Assembly (NCBI GenBank): GCA_963575745.1 | Contig: CAUYUJ010009369.1 | Location: 177,501-210,000, forward strand | Source: Prorocentrum cordatum | Taxonomy: Eukaryota; Sar; Dinophyceae; Prorocentrales; Prorocentraceae | Direction: 5' to 3' | DNA: 32,500 bases | Shown: piece after piece, positions 15,534 to 22,085 of the stretch | Position numbering within the stretch: position 1 is the stretch's first letter | How the letters are laid out: the number at the start of each line of letters is the position of its first letter | Notes under the pieces: model-generated | Databases searched by the model: none | What the model saw: the letters and a program-made list of their open reading frames with translations, nothing else | What the model was told of the DNA's origin: nothing | Position numbers and translations under genes: made by a program

Positions 15534-17570
15534 ATGCCCAAGCGGCGGCGCGATGGCCCCGAAGCGGAGTCGGGTATCCGATGTCCGCGGCCTCAGGCGG
15601 CCAAGCGGCGTCGGCTATCCGATGCCATCGCTACGCATGGCGTATCTGGCAAGGCCCTCGTTCGCATCGCCAAGAAGCTCGCGGAGCCTGGCCATGCGCA
15701 AGAGCTGACGGCTTACGCGGTCCAATCCACCATTGAGGGCGTATTCGACGACGTCGGGGCGACAATCGAATTGCCCATGCAAGATAACGAGCCGCCCTTC
15801 GCTTGGAAGCTCGCCAGAATCGACAAGCTCCTGCGGTATGTTTGCAAGGCCAGCCCCGTGTACAGTGAGCTTCTCGCGGTGGTCGCGAACCGCGTCCGCG
15901 GCGCGCCGCTCTCGCTGGTGCTGTACATGGACGAAGTGACACCAGGCGACGCGCTGGCCCTGAGGCACGATCGGAAGTTCTGGATGATCTTCTTCACGTT
16001 CCTGGAGTTCGGGGCTGACATGCTATGGAGGGAAGAGCTGTGGCTACCGCTGGGGTGTCTGCGAACGAAAGCGAGCAATCGCGTGGACGGCGGCATCTCC
16101 TGTGCCACTCGACTCCTCATCAGGGAGATGTTCTTCGGATCCTCCAGGCTCGCGGGAGCTGGCGCGCGCGTGGAGCTGGCCAACGGCACTCCGATGCTGG
16201 CGCGGGCGCGCCTCTCCAATCTTCTCGCAGACATGGATGCGTTCAAAGGCATTCTGCGTTTGCGGGGTGCCAACGGCTGGAGGCCTTGCTTGCGATGCAA
16301 GAACGTGATCTTGAAGGGCGGTTCCGTCGACGGCGACGGCGGCTACTTCGTCGACACCTGTTGTCACGAGCACGCGCGCTTCGATCGTCATTCAGACGCC
16401 GACGTGTGGAAACTGTGGGACGACCTCGCCGCAGCGGCGGCGACCGCGGGACAGCCTGGCCACATGACGAAGGGCAACTTCCAGAAGCTCGACAAAGCCA
16501 GCGGCTTCAACTACCATCCCAATGGCTTGCTGGAGGATAAGGAATTGCGGGCGATAATGAAGCCGTCCGCCATGACGTATGACAGCATGCACAACCTATG
16601 GAGCAATGGCACCGTTGGCTGGGAGGTGTTCGCGTTTGTGAAGGCGTGCCAGAGAAAAGCTGGCATCGGATGGCCCGAGCTTCACGCGTTCACGCGGCGC
16701 TGGCAGTTCCCGAGGTCGCACGGCAGAACGGCAAAACATATGTTCACGCCTGGGCACGAGACCGCGTGCAAGAAATCATTCAAAGCAGGCGCCAGCGAGC
16801 TGATCTCGACCTTCTTCGTCCTTTTGGCGTTCGCCGAGGAGCGCGCCGTCCGCATCGGGTCGCTCGAGCGCGAAATAGCGTCCCTTCGGGCGTGCGGCCT
16901 GCTGGCGGACGCGTTCCTGAAGGTCAAGCGCGGGCGTGCCCCCCCTCGCAGTGACTTCATTGCAGCGGCTGAAGTCCATCTCAACTTGCACAAGCAGGCG
17001 TACGGCACCAAATACGTGAAGCCCAAACACCACTACGTGTTTCACAACGCGGAGCAGGAGCCGAAAGAGCTCGACTGCTTCGTGACGGAGCGCCACAATA
17101 AGGTGGCAAAGGCGGTGGCCGAACCAGTGGAGAACACCGCGCGCATGGAGGCCACGACGCTCGCGGGCTGCGTATTGCAGCAAGTGCGGCAACTCGAGAA
17201 GATGGGGCCGACGGGCAACTCGCTGGTGGGAGCGCGTGCCGAATCTGACGGGTTGCGCTCCGTAGTCGGGGCCGCCGACGTCTCCGTGGCCAGGGGGCTG
17301 CGCTGGGAAGGGGGCGCCTGCAACGTGGGCCAGGTGGTTCGCTCGCGCGGCGGCGAGGTGTTTATCATCGACGCGTGCGCGGAGATTTCTGGCGAACTGC
17401 ACATCGTCGCCCGCGGGATCGAGATCTCGCCGGGCGCGCGCGGCCTCAGCACTGGCAGCGTGGTGAACGAGCTCCTCGTCATCAATATGTCCGACGCTGA
17501 CCTGGACGGCGCTGTCTGGGCGTGGCGCGTGAAGAGCAACGGTGACTATGTCATCGCGCACGCGCGCTGA
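15534..17570 (+). CDS. DDE-type transposase, Tnp2/Plavaka/KDZ-like (678 aa)
   Basis: The product is expected to cut and join the transposon ends. Counting from the ATG at 15534, a basic start (PKRRRDG) is followed by a helical N-terminal domain. LVLYMDEVTPGDAL at about 130-143 carries the first candidate catalytic Asp (D133), and the following strand (KFWMIFFTFLEFG) fits an RNase H-like fold. A zinc-binding-like insertion has C252-x2-C255, then CCHEH at 276-280. MTYDSMHNLW at about 348-356 gives the second Asp (D350) in the DxMH form typical of Tnp2-like enzymes. A helical region leads to KPKHHYVFH (from 496) and then FVTERHNKVAK, where E519 is the likely third acidic residue. The frame is uninterrupted, so the enzyme may be functional. 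Similar proteins with a KHHYVFH...ERHNK block recur in dinoflagellate genomes. Family placement is by motif only; the frame is also open for 25 codons upstream, to an ATG at 15459 that I consider leader. Confidence 0.82.
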   Translation: MPKRRRDGPEAESGIRCPRPQAAKRRRLSDAIATHGVSGKALVRIAKKLAEPGHAQELTAYAVQSTIEGVFDDVGATIELPMQDNEPPFAWKLARIDKLLRYVCKASPVYSELLAVVANRVRGAPLSLVLYMDEVTPGDALALRHDRKFWMIFFTFLEFGADMLWREELWLPLGCLRTKASNRVDGGISCATRLLIREMFFGSSRLAGAGARVELANGTPMLARARLSNLLADMDAFKGILRLRGANGWRPCLRCKNVILKGGSVDGDGGYFVDTCCHEHARFDRHSDADVWKLWDDLAAAAATAGQPGHMTKGNFQKLDKASGFNYHPNGLLEDKELRAIMKPSAMTYDSMHNLWSNGTVGWEVFAFVKACQRKAGIGWPELHAFTRRWQFPRSHGRTAKHMFTPGHETACKKSFKAGASELISTFFVLLAFAEERAVRIGSLEREIASLRACGLLADAFLKVKRGRAPPRSDFIAAAEVHLNLHKQAYGTKYVKPKHHYVFHNAEQEPKELDCFVTERHNKVAKAVAEPVENTARMEATTLAGCVLQQVRQLEKMGPTGNSLVGARAESDGLRSVVGAADVSVARGLRWEGGACNVGQVVRSRGGEVFIIDACAEISGELHIVARGIEISPGARGLSTGSVVNELLVINMSDADLDGAVWAWRVKSNGDYVIAHAR

Positions 17571-17880
17571 GAAACAGATGGAAACATGCGCCGCGCCGCG
17601 GTGTGTGTGTGTGGGGGGCGATGTCGATCGCTGGGTGAGGTGAAGCGATGTCGATCGCTTGGGTGAGGAGATGAGAGGAGGAGGATGAGGATGAGGAGGA
17701 GGAGGGGGAGGGGGAGGGAGAAAGCGATGCCGATCGCTGGAAGGAGGGGGGGGCGGAAAAGAAAATCGAGCGATGCCGATCGCTGGGTGAGGTGAAGCGA
17801 CGTCGATCGCTTGAAGGAGGAAGAGGAGGAGGAGGAGGTGGCGGAGGAGGGAGGATAGCGATATCGATCGCTGGAAGATG
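17571..17880 (+). repeat. Palindrome cluster 8
   Basis: Exact copies are at 17644 (GTCG), 17723 (GCCG), 17769 (GCCG) and 17857 (ATCG), with one-mismatch copies at 17617 and 17797. GGA-rich spacers separate them. Confidence 0.88.
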
Positions 17881-17904
17881 GGCGGGGGGTGGGAGGAGGA
17901 AAAT

Positions 17905-17945
17905 AAGATCACTGCGCGCAGCGCGCAACCGTTCAGCTTTGGCGC
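17905..17945 (+). promoter_or_regulatory. Leader of gene at 17974, related to the minus-strand leader at 5661
   Basis: GATCACTGCGCGCAGCGCGC, then AACCGTTCAGCTTTGG. The first part is almost identical to the minus-strand leader of the left-end coiled-coil gene; the second part is a weak spliced-leader match. The ATG follows about 30 bases later. Confidence 0.4.
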
Positions 17946-17973
17946 GCTGCTGCCCCTTGGGCTCGCGCGGGGC

Positions 17974-18237
17974 ATGCGCGACGCTGCCCCTGGCGGCCGC
18001 GCGCAAGCGCGCCTCGAGCTGGCCGAAGGCGGCCGCGCACGACGACGAGACGACGACGACGATGCGACGACGGCGACGAAGACGGCGACGAATGAGGCGA
18101 GCTTGCCCGAGCGGCTGCTCGGGGAGGTGGAGCAGCTGCGCGGGGAGGTCGAGCAGCTGCGCGCGGCGAACGCCCAGCTGCGGGCGGAGAAGGAGGAGGC
18201 GGATAAGACGACGACGACGACGACGAGACGACGACGG

Positions 18238-18282
<45 letters not shown>

Positions 18283-18686
18283 GGCGGCGACGACGACGGC
18301 GGCGGCGGCGGCGACGACGACGACGACGACCCCCCCAGGTGGCGCGGCACTTGGCCCTCCAGATCGACATGCGCGACGTCGAGCTGGATCGGGCCGCCGA
18401 GCTGCTGGGCGTCGCGCGCCGCCGCGCCGCGGTGCATGCGGCGGCGCTGGCGCAGCTCAAGCAGGACGCGATGACGATCATCCGCCTGCAGAGGCTGTAC
18501 GACGCCCCCGAGGCGGAGGCGGCCATGGCGTCGGCGGTGGTCATGGCCGACGCCCTGACGAAGCCGCCTCCGCCGCCGTGGCCCCCCCGTGAGGAGGGGC
18601 TCACGGGCGGCGACGGGCGCCCAGGGTCGTCCACGGACGCCCTGACTGAGCCGCCCCCGCCGCCGCGGCCTGCGCCCCCGCAGTGA
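17974..18686 (+). CDS. Coiled-coil protein, two exons (about 191 aa)
   Basis: I start at ATG 17974, after the leader. Exon 1 (17974-18201) has an Ala/Arg-rich start, an Asp/Thr stretch and a heptad segment with EQLRGEVEQLRAANAQLRAEKEE, a clear coiled coil. The frame then runs into GAC repeats and shifts out. Good coding sequence resumes in another frame at 18339 (VARHLALQIDMRDVELDRAAELLGVARRR...) and ends in a Pro-rich tail at 18686. A 137-base intron, 18202-18338, joins them in phase 0 and restores one frame. The AENAQLRAEK core, the NEA motif after an Asp/Thr run and the matching leader link it to the coiled-coil gene at 4776-5621. Function unknown; a partner of the transposase or an end-bridging protein is only a guess. 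Confidence 0.55.
18202..18338 (+). other. Candidate GA-AG intron made of GAC repeats
   Basis: It begins GATAAGACG after GAGGCG and ends CCCCCCCAG before GTGGCGCGG. The interior is GAC/GGC triplets. The donor context (GAGGCG then GATA) is identical to that of the candidate intron in the left-end paralogue. Its length is not a multiple of three and it exactly bridges the two good coding frames. Confidence 0.45.
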
Positions 18687-19196
18687 GGCGGCGCGAGGCT
18701 GCGCGCGCCAACAAGAAGCTTGGGGGGGGATATCGATGTCGATCGCTTGGGGGAGGTAGCGATGGCGATCGCTTGGAGGAGGAGGAGGAGGAGGCGGAGG
18801 AGGAGGAGGAGGAGCAGGAGGAGCAGGAGGAGCAGGAGGAGCAGGAGCAGGAGGATGAGGAGGAGCAGGATCTGCATGGGCAGCCAGGGGGCTGCGGAGG
18901 GAGGAGGAGGAGTAGCGATGCCGATCGCGATGTGCATGGGCAGCCAGTGGGGCCGCGGGATTTGCATAGGCAGCCAGGGGGGCTCGCGATCTCGATCGCC
19001 GCGAGGAGGAGGAGGAGGAGGATGAGGAGCAAGAGAGCGATGCCGATCGCTGGGGGAGGCGAAGCGATGTCGATCGCTTGGAAGGGGGAGGAGGCAGGAG
19101 AAGGAGGAAGAGGAGGATGACGATGATGAGGAGGAGGAGAGCGATGTCGATCGCTCGGGCGCGGGTGGGAATATGGGTGGAGCGATGGCGATCGCT
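18687..19196 (+). repeat. Palindrome cluster 9 with GCATGGGCAGCCAG repeats
   Basis: Exact palindromes are at 18758 (GGCG), 19036 (GCCG), 19063 (GTCG), 19140 (GTCG) and 19181 (GGCG), with degenerate copies at 18730, 18914 and 18985. Between 18874 and 18980 a GCATGGGCAGCCAGNGGG word occurs three times (one copy reads GCATAGG). GGAGCA repeats occupy 18780-18870. No gene. Confidence 0.85.
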
Positions 19197-19268
19197 CGGG
19201 CGGGCGTTGGCGACGATGGGCTCGCGATGACGGCGATTGCTCAGCCGTTTCGGCTCGCCTCGCGAGTG
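19192..19268 (+). promoter_or_regulatory. Leader with spliced-leader relict, copy of the transposase leader
   Basis: Near-identical to 15424-15501, including GCGTTGGCGA, GATGGGCTCGCGATG and CTCAGCCGTTTCGGCTCG. It ends about 60 bases before the ATG at 19327. Conservation across the last palindrome arm, the leader and the relict suggests a shared promoter module. Confidence 0.7.
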
Positions 19269-19326
19269 ACGCACGGGGCGCTCGCGGCCAAGCGACGGCG
19301 CGCGCGCGCGCAGGAGGGGGCGCGTC

Positions 19327-19798
19327 ATGGACGATCTCCCCTCGGAACCGCTGCCACCTGGGCTGGTCGGCGCGAAGCCGTCCAGTGTCCCGCTGCCGCG
19401 AGGCGGCCCGTGGCCGAATATGGCCAACGCGAAGTTCTTCAAGATGCCGTCGCCCGCCGCTTTCGTTGCGGCCACCTCCAAGGACGCGGCGCCGCCGCCG
19501 CCACCCAAGCGGCCGCGCCTCGAGGTTGCAGCCGTCGGCCGAGAGGGAGCAGGCAATGGAGGTCCAGCGTTCGTGGGAGTTCGAAAGCGCCACCGTGCGC
19601 CCTCCCACCGAGGATGAGCTGGTGGAGCTGCTCGCGTCCCTGGGCGGGGATGGGTGGAACGACTCCAGCGTCCTCAGGCGGCTCCAACAGCAGGCCGAGC
19701 TGCAGGCGTTGAGCGAGGCGGAGGCGATCTGCTTGGCCGCCTTCCGCGACGGGCAGGGCGGCGAGGCGGCCCCTGAGGGTGAGCCCCCTGCGCGGTGA
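19327..19798 (+). CDS. Small gene with frame change, function unknown
   Basis: An ATG at 19327 (GTCATGGAC) follows the duplicated leader and opens 96 codons: a Pro-rich start, PNMANAKFFKMPSPAAFV, then PPPKRPRLEV, a likely nuclear signal. That frame ends at 19617 in unconvincing sequence. From about 19530 the better coding frame is one base over. It contains an ATG at 19556 and reads EVQRSWEFESATVRPPTEDELVELLASLGGDGWNDSSVLRRLQQQAELQALSEAEAICLAAFRD, with helix-like content, to a stop at 19796-19798. Either a single-base error or mutation, a short unrecognised intron, or two overlapping genes would explain this. No family recognised. Confidence 0.5.
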
Positions 19799-19957
19799 GG
19801 AGGCCGCGCGTACACTGAGGACGCGGCCGCGCGCGGTGAGGAGGCCGCGCGCCCCGCCGCGCTCATCACTCTCCTCCCCCCCTCCCCCCCCTCACAGCGA
19901 TCGACATCGCTCTCCTCCTCCTCCTCCTCCTCCCAAGCGATCGCGATCGCTTCATTT
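19799..19957. repeat. Right-end spacer with reversed palindromes
   Basis: A GGAGGCCGCGCG direct repeat (19797-19850) is followed by CTC-rich DNA with two palindromes, at 19896 (centre CGAC, reverse orientation) and 19936 (centre CGCG, a perfect 16-base palindrome). The flip of both motif and strand bias mirrors the copy at 5726. Confidence 0.8.
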
Positions 19958-20097
19958 CCCTAAGTAACTTATAAGTATCTTATAGTGTTAGCTTAAGTAA
20001 CTTAAGAACATCAACTTAAGTTACTTATAAGTATCTTAGTAAGTACCCATAAGTAGCTCATGTAAGTAGCTATGTTACTTGCGATACTTATACATAG
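19958..20097. repeat. Right subterminal AT-rich palindrome array
   Basis: Repeated TAAGTAACTTATAAGTATCTTA, AACTTAAGTT and TAAGTAGC-type words match the left subterminal array in both sequence and position relative to the end. Confidence 0.75.
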
Positions 20098-20133
20098 GGT
20101 GCAACTAGCATAAGAGCCACCATTCTCGAAGCG
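20098..20133 (-). repeat. Right terminal inverted repeat
   Basis: Reverse complement of 3842-3877 with one mismatch. Outside it the sequence is G-rich (GGGGGGCGCCGG) and shares no direct repeat with the left flank. Confidence 0.93.
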
Positions 20134-20411
20134 GGGGGCGCCGGCGCGGTGCGGTGCACACCACTTGCCCGCGGCCTTTTCTCACCGCGCGGCCCCGCCG
20201 CCTCCGGGCGCGCCCGGGCGGGCCGCGGCTGGCCCCCCGGCGCTCGTCGGCGGCCGCGCGGGCGGCTCGTCGGCGGCCGGGCACGCGGCGCCTGCGCAGC
20301 GCCCGGCGGGGAGCCCCCGAGGAGCGACCGACGACGACCGGCCGACCGACCGACCGACCGGCGACGACGACGACGACGGGCGCCTCTTCCTCGCCTTCGG
20401 CCCTCCCGGGC
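20134..20411. other. GC-rich flank, no gene
   Basis: Very GC-rich, with a GACC tandem run near 20335-20365. Overlapping open frames in all phases are poly-Arg/Ala/Pro and are not supported as genes. Confidence 0.5.
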
Positions 20412-20419
20412 CCGTTGCC

Positions 20420-20597
20420 TGAAGTCGGGCCTGCCCCCCTACAGGGGGATTTTCGATGAAAAATCAAAAATACCCCCCAAATAATCAAAAAATAGCCTGG
20501 GACCATTTTTTGAATATTTTTTGACCTTTTTGGGGTATTTTTGGGTATTTTATTTTTTCGTCGACAATCCCCCTGTAAGGGGACAGGCCCGACTTAA
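20420..20597. mobile_element. MITE-like fold-back with 8-bp target duplication
   Basis: The terminal inverted repeats read TGAAGTCGGGCCTG and TTAAGTCGGGCCTG and remain similar for about 30 bases. The AT-rich interior also folds back (AAAAATACCCC against GGGGTATTTTT). CCGTTGCC flanks it on both sides (20412-20419 and 20598-20605), a plausible 8-bp target duplication as in hAT-type insertions. A diverged relative lies at 28072-28233. No coding capacity. Confidence 0.78.
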
Positions 20598-20720
20598 CCG
20601 TTGCCCAGCGGTTCGAGATCTCAGAGTCGCGGGTTCGCTCCCGGGGAGGCTTTTGCTCGTCCCGGGGCGCCCTCGTGGCCACGGCCGGAGCCGCCCCGAA
20701 CTCCTGGGCCGAAGGCGCCC
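20598..20720 (+). mobile_element. tRNA-like SINE candidate, copy 1
   Basis: TTGCCCAGCGG resembles a pol III A box and, about 30 bases on, GGGTTCGCTCCCG resembles a B box. The sequence continues GGGGCGCCCTCGTGGCC...CGAACTCCTGGGC. A diverged direct copy is at 26437-26560. The MITE above inserted at its 5' edge. No tRNA fold was computed. Confidence 0.4.
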
Positions 20721-21357
20721 CAGAGGAGGTCCAGGCCTCGATCCTTGAGACCCCTGATCAGGTGTTGCTAGAAGGGCCCCTGGCCCAAGGTGCCCCCAGG
20801 ATTTCCGAGGAGGCCCCCAAGGCCTCCAGAGCACCCCACACGAGGCCCAGAGGGCCACAGGGGCTCCAAAATTGAGCGTAAACCTGGGGGCACCTGGGGC
20901 CAGGGGCACCTCCGATCAGGCAGTCTGCTGTTCCCATTCCGGGATAGGGACCTCGCTGGGGCCGCGCATCGAAAACATCACAATGTCGGATGTACGGCGG
21001 GGGGCGACGAGCGACCCGTACACCCAACGTCCTGAAAATATTCGGCGCGAGGGGGGGGGATCCCGGAGGGTGGTCCCGGGTCAGAGTGCAGCCCTCCCGG
21101 GGCCCATGGCCGCCCTCTCCCTCCCATTTCCGTCGAGGGCCGAGGCCTCCAGGGTCGGCATCACCAGCCGTAAGGCCGTAGCAATATCTGGCGCGAGGTG
21201 TGCATTTCATGTCCTGGCACTGCTGGCTTCGAGCGCCCGGTTTAAACAAATGAATCTCTGAATCTGTGGCGACCGACCGCTCCCTGGCGGCTCCCCCGTG
21301 CGGCAGTGCTGAAGTGCCGTGATTGCAACAGGGGGATGATCTTGAGCATCTGTTGGC
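20721..21357. other. Intergenic, no supported gene
   Basis: Includes the word GATCAGGCAGTCTGCTGTTCC split around 20915-20935, whose reverse complement recurs near 25007-25027, hinting at another dispersed repeat. No gene recognised. Confidence 0.4.
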
Positions 21358-21523
21358 GGCGCGCAGAGGGGGGTAGGGGGAGGGGGAAGGCTTCTCAGAA
21401 GGAGGCTGCTTCTTAAAGGCGGTGGCCCTGTATCTACAGAGAGGGTCCGCGCTTTCCAAACAGCAGGGGTGCTTCTCAAAAGCCTTCCCCCCTGCCCCCC
21501 GCCCCCCTCTGCGCGTGGCCGAA
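21358..21523. repeat. Fold-back repeat with about 44-bp arms
   Basis: The left arm begins GGCGCGCAGAGGGGGG and ends AAGGCTTCTCAGAAG near 21401. The right arm, from about 21471, is its approximate reverse complement, ending CCCCCCTCTGCGCG. The roughly 70-base centre is unique. Confidence 0.7.
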
Positions 21524-21604
21524 TCTGAAAAGAAAGGAGTCGGGGTTGCCCAAACCAGCGGTTCGCTTCAATCATCCCTACGGTCTTGCCGCGATCCGGC
21601 AAGC

Positions 21605-22085
21605 GTAGCACCCCTTGGCGGCTCCCCCTTAGGGTGCCACGTGCAATGCCTCTTACACCGCGGTGACCATGGGGCTCTGGAAAATATTGTCTGGGGCGCA
21701 CCGAGAACGCCTCGCTCGAGACATCCCCACGATGTGGCCGCGAACTGGCAAGTGTCCTACCACCTGATGGCTCCTCGTTGGGGTACCCAGGCGCCACGCT
21801 GCTACATCGCGGCGATAGCGGGGCTTTCAAAGTAGAAGGATCGGCGATTCCGAACGAGCGCAATTTGGCCGCGTTTCGGTACTGTAGATGTCCCCATCCC
21901 TGGCTGGCGGCTGCTTCGGGGGGGGCCAAGTGCCACGCCTGCTATATCGTGGTGATCATGGGGGCTCTCAAAGTGGAGGAGCCAGCGACTCCCATCGAAC
22001 GCCTCGCTCGAGACATCTCCACAATTTGGCCGCGAACGAGCCCGCGTTCCTCTCCCTGGTGGCTCCACTCTGGGGTGCCCAAGAG
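21605..22085. repeat. Diverged tandem repeat, three units of about 135-155 bases
   Basis: Each unit begins near TGGCGGCTCC, then GTGCCACG, GCTRCATCGCGGYGA and GGGGCTCTCAAAG, followed by ACGCCTCGCTCGAGACATC and TTTGGCCGCGAAC. Units start near 21617, 21769 and 21905, with a partial fourth near 22061. Units have different indels, so this is not a coding repeat. Confidence 0.65.

Larger units (their letters stand above)
3842..20133 (+). mobile_element. Giant multigene DDE transposon (about 16.3 kb)
   Basis: The two ends carry 36-bp inverted repeats with a single mismatch. Inside each end is an AT-rich subterminal array of ACTTATAAGT-type palindromes. Between them lie a DDE-type transposase gene and at least seven other genes, with spacers filled by a 16-bp interrupted palindrome that I see nowhere else in the window. 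These boundaries and the internal composition indicate one inserted unit. The gene content does not match Maverick/Polinton elements: no polymerase B, retroviral-type integrase, protease or capsid gene was recognised. No target-site duplication is visible next to the ends, so the exact mechanism and the terminal nucleotide (3842 or one or two bases away) are uncertain. The family is best described as Tnp2/Plavaka/KDZ-like on the strength of the transposase, which is an inference from motifs. Confidence 0.85.

Noticed and set aside
16776-19556. A 926-codon open frame on the minus strand
   Set aside because: It runs antisense through the transposase gene and then through triplet repeats. Its product is Arg/Pro/Ser filler, a typical GC-rich shadow frame.
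4455-19951. GCGATCGC cores resemble the cyanobacterial HIP1 octamer
   Set aside because: The surrounding DNA carries dinoflagellate leader relicts, an intron-like break and a eukaryotic-type transposase. The repeated unit here is a 16-base interrupted palindrome confined to one element, so it is not evidence of cyanobacterial DNA.
3842-20133. Maverick/Polinton or giant-virus insertion
   Set aside because: The size and multiple genes fit, but no protein-primed polymerase B, retroviral-type integrase, packaging ATPase, protease or capsid protein was seen, and the inverted ends are only 36 bases.
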